This document shows, in pieces, positions 25,748-34,457 of a stretch of 64,000 bases of DNA (its first letter is position 1; each line of letters begins with the position of its first letter). The DNA is from Lachnospiraceae bacterium YSB2008 (GTDB taxonomy: Bacteria; Bacillota; Clostridia; Lachnospirales; Lachnospiraceae): NCBI GenBank assembly GCA_000687655.1, contig JHWR01000001.1:277765-341764 (forward strand). Reading direction: 5' to 3'. The translations under genes were made by a program, and so were the position numbers. The notes under the pieces were generated by a model. That model searched no databases. It was not told where the DNA came from and saw only the letters and a program-made list of their open reading frames with translations.

Positions 25748-28700
25748 CTACTGAACAACAATTCTGCTGTTAAACGCTTCATAAGCGTATTTCTTTCTTG
25801 GTATCAGGTGTTTATCAGCATGATTACCCGGCATCATTATTGTGCTGAAGAAGCTTTCGGTTGCCCTTTCAACACATTCCTGATCAGTTTCACCTTCATT
25901 TGGCTTGATGTTCTTGTAAGTATTGAAGTATGTTGTCTTCTTGGCATTTTCATAGCGCATGAAGAATGCAAGCTGTACATCTGCAGAATTCCATGCATAG
26001 TTATAATAATTTGCCTCTACCTTATTTGTTCCCGGATTATAGTGCAGAAGGTTATATGCTCTCTGACCTGTCCACTGTATTATACCCATACCTGGATAGT
26101 AGAGTTCATTGTACTTATAACCATTCTTGCTTATGGCAAGTCCCATATTTGCATAACATGGGAACAGATAGTTTATACAATACCCGTTAAGATCACTCAG
26201 AATAGTTGCCCTGTCAGGAAATCCTCCAACCCATTCTGCTTCTATGATATCAAATTTGAAATTTGTCTCAGCCTTCATACATCCCATGATTCCGGCTATA
26301 GCATAATCAGAGTATCCTTCAGCTCTGAGGTATTCCCATATAAGCTTCTCCGGCTGCGATACATTTACAGGAATGGCTATGAACTTTGTATCATTGCCCT
26401 TGGCATTTCTGCCTTCCTTTGCACCATACTTTATATAATGTGTATAGTAATTAATCATGGTCGTGCCAAAGGTTCTCTGAAGATCCAAGTATCTGTTGGC
26501 ATATGAGAAAACATTGAACCACTCACTTGGACGTCTGTTTTCTTTCATACCATAGTTAACGAAGTGCTGAAGAAGCTTATCGTCACAGAATCCGAAAGCC
26601 TGTCTCAGATCGCCGTTATGCTGCAGGTAATAATTGCCGTCGTATATACAGCTGTAATCAACACCGTTATATACCGTTGCATAGCCTCTCAGATTACTTA
26701 CGCCTGTAGCAATTCTTCCTTCACGTTTTCCGTAGTTTATATAGTGAATATAATACTTAGCATAATCATTTCCGAAAGCACGTCTGAGGTCCGGATAAGC
26801 ATACGCATATGAAGTAAGACTGAATGTAGCGATAGTCGCTCTTCCTTCCTTCATACCATAGTTAACAAGATGCTTAAGTGCAGCGATATCATTATTCCAG
26901 CCAAATGCAGCCTTTACATCTGCATTCTTAGTGAAATAATAATCCGCATTGAATATATCGCTGTAATCAACACCGTTCATCTTTGTTACAGTACCGACTC
27001 TCTTGGTGCATCCGGTAGTTTTTCTACCTTCACGCTTACCGTAATTCAGGTAATGTATATAATACTTCGCCCAATCATCAAAGAATGCATTTCTGAGATC
27101 AGGGTACTGATTCCTGTATGAATCAAGTGAGAAGTTAGCACTTGCCTGACGACCTTCCTTCATACCATAAACCACGAAGTGTCTTATAGCCTTTTCTCTG
27201 TCTTCCTTACTGCCTGAACCAAAAGCCTTCTTAAGATCACCATACTTACCTATATAGTATCTATAATCATATATCGATGAGTAATCGACACCGTTATATT
27301 TGTTTATTGCATCCTTATCAACAGTATTTGTATTGGTATTTGTGTTCGTGTTTGTATTTGTGTTTGTTGACTTCTTCTTAAGTCCGTAATAGCTTACGAT
27401 AGCTTCCGCATCAGCCTTTGCAAGAGCCTGAAGCTTAGCGTCAGTTGAAAGGAAGCTGTTATAATCACTCTCCGTAGTCAAATATGCATGCTTTATCATG
27501 ATTGCCGGTAAACCTGCAAGCTTAGGGCGACTGAGCAGTCCCCACCACTCCATATTGGTTCCGTCATCATAAGTAGTATTCCGAGGTTTACTTACGAGAG
27601 CCCCATTATTAACAAGTCCAAGCTTTGCGAGTCTGTTTACTATCTCTTGTCCCAATTTTGATCCAATTGTATTAAAGTCAGCTCTAAGTCCAGTGTTTTG
27701 AATTATTACATAAGCACCAACTTCTGTTTTATTATCTCCATCACCAACACCTATAGAAATGAATATATCTGCACTATTATTCTTAGCATAATCTACTCTC
27801 TTCTGATTAGCTGCCACTTCATCAGAAGGATTGTAATCATACATAGAATACCTTGGAACATTAAGCACTACACAATCATATTCAGCAAGATAGTTTGAGA
27901 GATATTGACGAATTTTCCCATTTATCTCATTTTCCTGAACAGTCTTGCCACTGTATGTTTTAACAATACCTGTTTTGTATGAAGTCTTCTTTGTATCATC
28001 CTGTTCTGCATTAAGTGCTATAACATACTTTCCATTTGACTTGCCGAGATTTGACTCGCCATTTGGGCTGTACAGTGTTATATCATCAGCTATTGGCTGT
28101 TCGGTATACTCATCAGTTGGTATGGAAAGTGAATTGCTTGCTACATTCTCATCAGTAACAGACTCTGTCTCGTCACCTTCAACTATCCATGCGTCGGCCT
28201 CTATCTCAACTTCTCTGTCTACACCAAATGAAGCTGCACATTCATCATCACCGAAAGGTATGAACTGATAGTTTCCTGAAAGACCTGCTTCGAAGCTAAC
28301 GACTATCTCATCCTCTGAAGCCACATCAACTGCAGAAGCATCGAGCACAGTCTCTTCACCTGTGATTGCATTCTTAACAACGAATGCATCCTCGAGAGCC
28401 GCTGCCTTTTCAGCTACAGAATCAGCAGCTGCATCAGAGTCAGTTGCATCCTCATCTGTTCCGAGCTTGATATATACAAACTGATCTTCTCCGGACTTGA
28501 GATTGTCGTATCCGACCACCATGTAGTCTATGGACGGCACAAATGCATCCTCGGATACCTCTCCATCCAAAGTATCTGTATCAGCCGGTACATTTGTCAC
28601 ATCCATAACATTTGTAAATGCTTCAGTGTTTGGTTCATTCTTTGCATCTGTTTCAGATGCTGCTGGTCTACTTTCTGCCTCGTCCTCTGCCGCAAAAATA

Positions 28701-28783
28701 TCCGTGGTCGTTCTATTTACCGAAACGCCCAGAAGCATTGCAGCTGCTAGTCCCATTGCCAGGATTCGCTTAAGTTTTCGCAT
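25748..28783 (-). CDS. Secreted degenerate amidase_3-like protein with repeats and C-terminal phage-type lysozyme domain
   Basis: The start is set at ATG 28783 (MRKLKRILAMGLAAAML), with AGAAAGG upstream. 1011 residues: signal peptide; acidic region; amidase_3-like domain (about 250-480); TNTNTNT linker; three repeats (about 498-795); and a C-terminal phage-tail-lysozyme-like domain (about 805-1011, GIMGCMKAETNFKFDIIEAE, with candidate catalytic Glu). The amidase part keeps the fold pattern. However, the usual zinc His sites read IALNAEQDD and FISIGVGD, and the final Glu region reads IMIKHAYLTT, so it is probably inactive. The operon position is between the C1A and GH25 genes. Confidence 0.82.
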   Translation of the reverse strand: MRKLKRILAMGLAAAMLLGVSVNRTTTDIFAAEDEAESRPAASETDAKNEPNTEAFTNVMDVTNVPADTDTLDGEVSEDAFVPSIDYMVVGYDNLKSGEDQFVYIKLGTDEDATDSDAAADSVAEKAAALEDAFVVKNAITGEETVLDASAVDVASEDEIVVSFEAGLSGNYQFIPFGDDECAASFGVDREVEIEADAWIVEGDETESVTDENVASNSLSIPTDEYTEQPIADDITLYSPNGESNLGKSNGKYVIALNAEQDDTKKTSYKTGIVKTYSGKTVQENEINGKIRQYLSNYLAEYDCVVLNVPRYSMYDYNPSDEVAANQKRVDYAKNNSADIFISIGVGDGDNKTEVGAYVIIQNTGLRADFNTIGSKLGQEIVNRLAKLGLVNNGALVSKPRNTTYDDGTNMEWWGLLSRPKLAGLPAIMIKHAYLTTESDYNSFLSTDAKLQALAKADAEAIVSYYGLKKKSTNTNTNTNTNTNTNTVDKDAINKYNGVDYSSIYDYRYYIGKYGDLKKAFGSGSKEDREKAIRHFVVYGMKEGRQASANFSLDSYRNQYPDLRNAFFDDWAKYYIHYLNYGKREGRKTTGCTKRVGTVTKMNGVDYSDIFNADYYFTKNADVKAAFGWNNDIAALKHLVNYGMKEGRATIATFSLTSYAYAYPDLRRAFGNDYAKYYIHYINYGKREGRIATGVSNLRGYATVYNGVDYSCIYDGNYYLQHNGDLRQAFGFCDDKLLQHFVNYGMKENRRPSEWFNVFSYANRYLDLQRTFGTTMINYYTHYIKYGAKEGRNAKGNDTKFIAIPVNVSQPEKLIWEYLRAEGYSDYAIAGIMGCMKAETNFKFDIIEAEWVGGFPDRATILSDLNGYCINYLFPCYANMGLAISKNGYKYNELYYPGMGIIQWTGQRAYNLLHYNPGTNKVEANYYNYAWNSADVQLAFFMRYENAKKTTYFNTYKNIKPNEGETDQECVERATESFFSTIMMPGNHADKHLIPRKKYAYEAFNSRIVVQ
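26400..27292 (-). repeat. Tyr-rich surface repeat array (3 copies)
   Basis: Three full units start at GVDYSSIYDY, GVDYSDIFNAD and GVDYSCIYDG, ending YGAKEGRNAKG before the lysozyme domain. Boundaries are approximate. Confidence 0.85.
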
Positions 28784-28784
28784 A

Positions 28785-31601
28785 TCAGTACGCCTTTCTT
28801 CCTTCCTTGCTACCATACTTAATATAGTGCAGATAATAATTCTTCATGTCCGATCCGAACGCTTTCCTCAGATCGGCATATCTGTTTTTATATATATTTA
28901 CATTGAAGGTCGACTTAGAAAGTCTTCCCTCTTTCATGCCATAATTTACAAAGTGCTTCAGAGTTGCCTCATCATCAAGTCCAAAGACTCTCTTGACATC
29001 GGCATTCTTAGAAACATAGTAATTATAGTCATAAACGAGGCTGTAGTTAGTACCGCCATAGCTCACAGCGCAGCCCTGCATAGTAGTAACGCCGGTCGCA
29101 CGTCTGCCCTCTCGCTTACCGTAATTCATATAATGTGTATAGTACTTCGTAAGGTCATTCTTGAAGGCACGTCGGAGATCCGGGTATGCATAAGCATAAG
29201 AATATACGCTGAATGTGCTGCTTGCCTGTCGACCTTCCTTCATTCCGTAATTAATGAAATGCTTAAGAGCACTTATATCATCATTGGTTCCGAATGCATT
29301 GGCTATATCACCATTATGATTGAAATAGTAATCTGCATCGAATAAGCCACTGTAATCTACACCGTTATACTTCGTTACTGTACCGACTCTCTTGGTAGTT
29401 CCCGTAGCCTTCCTGCCTTCTCGTTTTCCATAATTGATATAATGGAGATAATACTTCTTGTTATCCTCGCCGAAGGCATTTCTTAGATCTACATATGCAA
29501 GCTTATATGAATAGTAATTAAAGGTTGACTTAGCCTGGCGCCCTTCCTTCATTCCGTAATTAACGAAATGCTTAAGAGCTGCCGCATCATTTGTTCCGAA
29601 TGCTTTCCAGAGGTCACCATACTTTCCTACATAGTAGTTGTAATCATATACATCCTTATAATCAACACCGGCATATACCGTTGCATAGCTTGACTTTATG
29701 GTCTTATATGATTCTGTAGGGGTATTGTTGTTTCTGCTGGTATCGTTTTTTGTAAAAGCCTTGATTCTTGCACAGATTCCCATGCCTTTTCCGGTGACGG
29801 AACCACCGCCATCCAATGGGAACGTTGTCTCATATATATCTTCTACCTTGCCGCCTTCAATGAGATATGACTGACCGGCAGCAGTTGAACTGTGATAAGA
29901 ATAGTACTGACTTGTTGAAGAGGCATCTATGTATATATCTACATGATCTCCATCAGCATCATCAGCATTAACATCCCAAAGTGTAAATACAACCGAGAAT
30001 CTGTCTCCTTTATTCAGAGTAATAGTCTTTCCGAGATTAATCCTCTGAAGTCCTGCGTAATCCGTAGTTCCTGTTACAGGTGATGACAGCATCGCCGTTC
30101 CGGATTTAGGATTAGATGTTGAAGGATTCTTATATATCTGAAGCGAATACTTAACATGGTCATCTGCAAGTGCTATGGAAACTGCTGAAAGTTTTTCCGA
30201 AGCGGCTGCACTGGCTTTAAATACATTTGCTACAGAATCTCCATTGTCTATCGGATATGTATAACTGCCAAACCCACCATCATATTGATAATTGTTATCA
30301 TACTGAGAAGTTGATTCAAATCTGTATGCTACAACATCATCCAAAGTACTGTCTTCATAGGATAACCAGAAGTAGCTGTTACTGCTGCCCCAGCTATTCT
30401 TAATAAGCCATGCGCCGTTGTTTTCAGGATGTAGCTTTCTATTCTTGTTATCATAATGATCAAAATTATCCTTATCATAATTATCATCCCACCCCACTAT
30501 CATTACAGCATGATTTGCTGATGTTGAATAAGCTCGTGGTGTGTAATATGATACACCGTCCGATCCCATACACGACGATTGGAAATACAGTCCTGTTATG
30601 GCTGCTCCATATGTGAGAATAAGGTTTTTTACATAGTCAACATTAACTATAGAACCCGTCGGATGCGAGTTAATATCTGAAGGAACTATCCTTGTTTCTG
30701 CAAGGTGAGCCACGTCTTTACTGTATTCAAAGGATGCATCAAGATCCCTGTATGCCCAGCTGTAAGGTACAGTAGATTCATTCGTTACACCTACCCATGA
30801 AGCCAGTGCCATAGAAGCAAGCATCGGATTTCCACCATTTGATATGTAGTTTTTACCATTCGTACCAACTGTATTATAATCACCCTTGAGAAGCCCCAAA
30901 GGGTCAGTTGTTTTACCGCTGTTAAATGTAAAGTAGGCAAGCTGCATCTCCGAATAATCAGGTGTAGTTCTTGAAGCATTTCCTGTTGCAAGTCCCTGTT
31001 TAAGCATAGATGTTTCCGCCATACCTGTTGCCGTGAATGCCCAGCAGGTATTATATGCGCCCTGATCCTTTACGGACGTAATAATCCCAAGATTTCTGGA
31101 ATCATAGCTGGTATAGGAATTACCAAGAACTCCAACTTCGTTAGGATCCGGAGCGTAAATACTGTTCTCATCAGTATCTTCGCCTACTTCATCATTTCCC
31201 GAACCCATTGCCGGCTCTGCATCCTGAGGTGTAGCATCTCCCGGTGACGCATTATCAGAGTCACCTTTGTCATCTGAAGCATCTGAACCAACATTACTGT
31301 CATCAGTATCAGCGTCGACTGTTCCGTCTGCAGTCTCACCATCAGCTTCTTCAATGAGATCCTGCATCTCGTCTGACAGAAGGTCATCCTCATGTGATTC
31401 TTTTGTATCGTAAGTAGTATTGGTATCTATCGAAATATATCCATCCGAACCGTAGCCTTTAACAGCATCATCCGGAATGTGGATACCCCCGCTGGCATAA
31501 GAAACCTCTTCCGCAGCATTGGACACACCAAGAGAACTGCCCTGCGCAGCCGCAGTCAGTATCATGCCTATAGAGAGAATTATTGCCAACCTTTTTCTCA
31601 T
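28785..31601 (-). CDS. Secreted papain-family (C1A) cysteine peptidase with lectin-like domain and anchor repeats
   Basis: 938 residues: signal peptide, then an acidic linker with NASPGDATPQDAE. The peptidase domain (about 165-430) has Cys in QGAYNTCWAFTATG, His in NHAVMIVGWDD and Asn in AWLIKNSWGSS. A beta-rich region (about 440-580) resembles the lectin-like domain that follows C1 peptidases in Clostridia. Three full repeats reach the very C-terminus (KYGSKEGRKAY). The stop codon is 1 nt from the start of the next gene, and the Shine-Dalgarno of that gene lies within the last codons, so translation is coupled. Confidence 0.9.
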   Translation of the reverse strand: MRKRLAIILSIGMILTAAAQGSSLGVSNAAEEVSYASGGIHIPDDAVKGYGSDGYISIDTNTTYDTKESHEDDLLSDEMQDLIEEADGETADGTVDADTDDSNVGSDASDDKGDSDNASPGDATPQDAEPAMGSGNDEVGEDTDENSIYAPDPNEVGVLGNSYTSYDSRNLGIITSVKDQGAYNTCWAFTATGMAETSMLKQGLATGNASRTTPDYSEMQLAYFTFNSGKTTDPLGLLKGDYNTVGTNGKNYISNGGNPMLASMALASWVGVTNESTVPYSWAYRDLDASFEYSKDVAHLAETRIVPSDINSHPTGSIVNVDYVKNLILTYGAAITGLYFQSSCMGSDGVSYYTPRAYSTSANHAVMIVGWDDNYDKDNFDHYDNKNRKLHPENNGAWLIKNSWGSSNSYFWLSYEDSTLDDVVAYRFESTSQYDNNYQYDGGFGSYTYPIDNGDSVANVFKASAAASEKLSAVSIALADDHVKYSLQIYKNPSTSNPKSGTAMLSSPVTGTTDYAGLQRINLGKTITLNKGDRFSVVFTLWDVNADDADGDHVDIYIDASSTSQYYSYHSSTAAGQSYLIEGGKVEDIYETTFPLDGGGSVTGKGMGICARIKAFTKNDTSRNNNTPTESYKTIKSSYATVYAGVDYKDVYDYNYYVGKYGDLWKAFGTNDAAALKHFVNYGMKEGRQAKSTFNYYSYKLAYVDLRNAFGEDNKKYYLHYINYGKREGRKATGTTKRVGTVTKYNGVDYSGLFDADYYFNHNGDIANAFGTNDDISALKHFINYGMKEGRQASSTFSVYSYAYAYPDLRRAFKNDLTKYYTHYMNYGKREGRRATGVTTMQGCAVSYGGTNYSLVYDYNYYVSKNADVKRVFGLDDEATLKHFVNYGMKEGRLSKSTFNVNIYKNRYADLRKAFGSDMKNYYLHYIKYGSKEGRKAY
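28788..29669 (-). repeat. Tyr-rich surface repeat array (3 copies, C-terminal)
   Basis: Units start at GVDYKDVYDY, GVDYSGLFDAD and GTNYSLVYDY. The third ends exactly at the stop codon, with no catalytic domain after it. Boundaries are approximate. Confidence 0.85.
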
Positions 31602-31604
31602 ATA

Positions 31605-34271
31605 TTACCTCGCTCCTTTTCTTCCTTCTTTCTTACCGTACTTTATGTAATGCATATAGTAATCACTCATGTTATTACCAAATGCCCTACGTAAATCTCC
31701 GTATGTATTCTTGTAATAATTAACATTAAATGACTTGGATGCAACTCGTCCTTCCTTCATTCCGTAATTTACAAAATGCTTAAGTACTGCTACATCATCA
31801 TTTCCAAACACCCTTCTGATATCCGGATTATTCTGAAGGTAGTAATTGAAGTCGTATACATCCTTATAATCAACTCCGCCTATCCTTGTAACATATCCAA
31901 CCGGATTTGCTACGCCTGTAGTCTTATTTCTGCCTTCCTTGCTTCCGTAGTTGATATAGTGAATGTAATACTTCTCTATATCTCCTTCAAATGCAGCCCT
32001 GAGATCAGCATATGAATTCTTATATGAACGAACATCGAAGCTTGCCTTGCCCTGACGTCCTTCCTTCATTCCGTATGTCACAAAATGCTTAAGTACTGCC
32101 TGGTCATCAAGGTCAAAAGCCTTCTTGATGTCAGGATACTTCTTGATATAGAAATTGTAGTCGTAAACCTTGCTGTAATTCACTCCGTCAAGTGTTGTTG
32201 CATATCCACTTGCTGTACTGCATGCAGCACCGGACCTTCCTTCTTTCTTTCCATACTGGATAAAATGGAGATAATACTTAACAAGGTTATTCTTAAATGC
32301 ATGTCTGAGGTCGCCATATCTGTATGCATAGCCTCTGACATTAAATGTAGCGATTCCCTGACGACCTTCCTTCATTCCGTAGTTTACGAAATGCTGGAGT
32401 GTCTTGATATCGTCGTTACCGAATGCCCTCTTTATATCTGCGTTATTATTAGAATAATAGTTGTAATCATATACAGCCGAATAATCTACACCATTCAGCT
32501 TCTTTACACTGCCGACAGGATTTGCTACGCCTGTAGCCTTACGTCCTTCCTTCTTACCATAATTGATATAATGCTTATAGTAAGATGCGAGATCTGTTCC
32601 AAATGCCTCACGAAGATCTACATTAGCATTTTTATATGACTTAACATCAAATGTAGATTTCGCCTGACGTCCTTCCTTCATACCATAGTTTACGAAGTGC
32701 TGAAGAACCTTGTATGGATCATTTCCAAGTGCATTCTTCACATCAGGATTATTCTTAACATAGTAATTAAAATCATAAACAGCTGAATAATCAACACCTT
32801 CATATACAGTTACAGGACCGTCTGTATACATTCCAGGATCAACAACAGCCTCCCCCTTGTGTCCACTGTATATAGCCGCTGCAGCTGCAACAAGTGTTGC
32901 ATTATAATCTATAGCAACCTCATTACACTGATAATCATCAGCTGTATCTCTGTAACCACCGTTTGAAGGTCCGCCTACAAGAGCTCCAAGAAGAACATGC
33001 GCCTGCTTGGTTGTACCCTTAGGGCCGCCTGTATAGCCTGAAGCTGCTCTGTGGTGAGGATACTTAGAACTATTGGATGCAAATCCGACTACGTAGCACT
33101 GATTCTTAGGATTCTGACCGAGAAGATAGTTCATCTGACCCTCTGCCCAGCTTCTGTATGTCTTTGTGCCTGTAAGTTTATCGTACATAAGTGCTGTATA
33201 CTGAAGTGAAGTATTGTATCTTGCTGAGCCCCACTCATTTACACACTTATACTTTCCGTCTAAAGTACTTCCGCCAATACTGTTCTGCATTGTCTTAAAT
33301 GCCTGTGAATTTCCGTTATAATATGCAACGGCCGGTGCAACATTATCCCATCCAAGTGGCCAATAATAATTCTTTGCCTTTCCGTCTTTATAGTAACTGT
33401 TGAATTCATTCAGGTACTGTCTGTCACCTGTAACCTTGTAAAGCATTATAGCTGCAAGGCAGTAGTCATCTTCCCAGCCTGAAGAAGCATAAAAACTTCC
33501 TGCAGATTTGTTGGTTCCTTTATTTGTTCTCTTTGCATAATCAAAGAGCTTCTTAGCTGTATCGAGATACTTCTGTCCGCCAAAGTTCTTGTAGTGCATT
33601 GCAAGTGCTGCGGCTGAAAGGCTTACTATATCTGTTGATGGATCACTTGAGCTTGAGAAATAAGCTGTTCTGTTGCTCTGTGGCTGGTTTGAAGGATTTC
33701 CCCAATAACCGTGGTCATATCCGCCACCGCCCTGGCCTACCTGAACGCAGAAGCCATCAACTGATGTACCGTTTGCGTTTAAAACGGCACATTTTACAAA
33801 ATAATCTGCAAAACGTGTTGTTATATTTCTGAGATGTCCTGTCTGACCTGCAGACTCGTAAGCATCCTTATTTGTATCGTAGCTCATGCCCAGAACGAAT
33901 GCTGAATATGCAGCAGGAAGTCCGAACTTTACATGATCACCGGCATCATGATAACCGCCTGTGAGATCAACCTTTACTGTAACTCCGTCACTTCTTCTGT
34001 ACTGATACCAGTCGTATGTATGGCAGTTACTTCTCCAGCCCTTCTGAAGACTGGCTGTTGATACGTCGCCTCCGCACATATTTGCATCGTAGAAATAAAG
34101 AGATTCCTGAAGAAGCTTTGCATAATTGTATGGAACTGCCGCCTCCACTTCATTCGCTCCGGTATTCTTAGCGTAATCTGTTATTCCTGTTACAGGTGCC
34201 ATAAATGCAGTACCGACTGCAAGCATTCCTGCAAGTGCTGCTGATATGATTCTCTTTACACTACGTCTCAT
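31605..34271 (-). CDS. Secreted GH9 cellulase with anchor repeats
   Basis: 888 residues: signal peptide (about 1-30), GH9 domain (about 45-475) and four full repeats to the C-terminus. GH9 hallmarks are GGYHDAGDHVKFGLPAAYSA (nucleophile Asp), YPHHRAASGYTGGPKG (conserved His) and CNEVAIDYNATLVAAAAA (catalytic acid Glu). It should cleave beta-1,4-glucan outside the cell. No CBM3, dockerin or Ig domain is visible, so the repeats probably tether it to the surface. It is the first gene of the four-gene operon (spacing 3, 1 and 10 nt), with AGGAG before ATG 34271. Confidence 0.94.
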   Translation of the reverse strand: MRRSVKRIISAALAGMLAVGTAFMAPVTGITDYAKNTGANEVEAAVPYNYAKLLQESLYFYDANMCGGDVSTASLQKGWRSNCHTYDWYQYRRSDGVTVKVDLTGGYHDAGDHVKFGLPAAYSAFVLGMSYDTNKDAYESAGQTGHLRNITTRFADYFVKCAVLNANGTSVDGFCVQVGQGGGGYDHGYWGNPSNQPQSNRTAYFSSSSDPSTDIVSLSAAALAMHYKNFGGQKYLDTAKKLFDYAKRTNKGTNKSAGSFYASSGWEDDYCLAAIMLYKVTGDRQYLNEFNSYYKDGKAKNYYWPLGWDNVAPAVAYYNGNSQAFKTMQNSIGGSTLDGKYKCVNEWGSARYNTSLQYTALMYDKLTGTKTYRSWAEGQMNYLLGQNPKNQCYVVGFASNSSKYPHHRAASGYTGGPKGTTKQAHVLLGALVGGPSNGGYRDTADDYQCNEVAIDYNATLVAAAAAIYSGHKGEAVVDPGMYTDGPVTVYEGVDYSAVYDFNYYVKNNPDVKNALGNDPYKVLQHFVNYGMKEGRQAKSTFDVKSYKNANVDLREAFGTDLASYYKHYINYGKKEGRKATGVANPVGSVKKLNGVDYSAVYDYNYYSNNNADIKRAFGNDDIKTLQHFVNYGMKEGRQGIATFNVRGYAYRYGDLRHAFKNNLVKYYLHFIQYGKKEGRSGAACSTASGYATTLDGVNYSKVYDYNFYIKKYPDIKKAFDLDDQAVLKHFVTYGMKEGRQGKASFDVRSYKNSYADLRAAFEGDIEKYYIHYINYGSKEGRNKTTGVANPVGYVTRIGGVDYKDVYDFNYYLQNNPDIRRVFGNDDVAVLKHFVNYGMKEGRVASKSFNVNYYKNTYGDLRRAFGNNMSDYYMHYIKYGKKEGRKGAR
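31608..32798 (-). repeat. Tyr-rich surface repeat array (4 copies, C-terminal)
   Basis: Four full units start at GVDYSAVYDF, GVDYSAVYDY, GVNYSKVYDY and GVDYKDVYDF. This is the longest array in the window; it ends KYGKKEGRKGAR at the stop codon. Confidence 0.87.
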
Positions 34272-34358
34272 TCTGTTTTTCTCCTATTTTTATTTATATA
34301 GCTTCCGCGATACATCCAGACCCGTTCGCAGAATATTATGATTCAAAAACGCACTAAG

Positions 34359-34383
34359 AGAACGAAAGGACCTCTTTCGTTCT
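34359..34383 (-). terminator. Hairpin between the polysaccharide operon and the GH9 operon
   Basis: A perfect 10-bp stem AGAACGAAAG / CTTTCGTTCT with 5-nt loop lies about 75 bp after the WbdD-like stop codon. On the minus strand a TTTTT run follows about 9 nt later, so termination strength is uncertain. The remaining ~85 bp to the GH9 start must hold the GH9 promoter, but I see no convincing pair of hexamers. Confidence 0.5.
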
Positions 34384-34457
34384 TGAAATTATACTTTTAT
34401 CAACTAACATATACATAGTTAGAATTATTGTACCACAAAATATAGCTTATTTACCAC

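Noticed and set aside
27301..27360. CRISPR-like or other DNA direct repeats at the TNTNTN-coding stretch
   Set aside because: It is a simple Thr-Asn codon repeat in a protein linker; there are no spacers. No CRISPR array was seen in the window.
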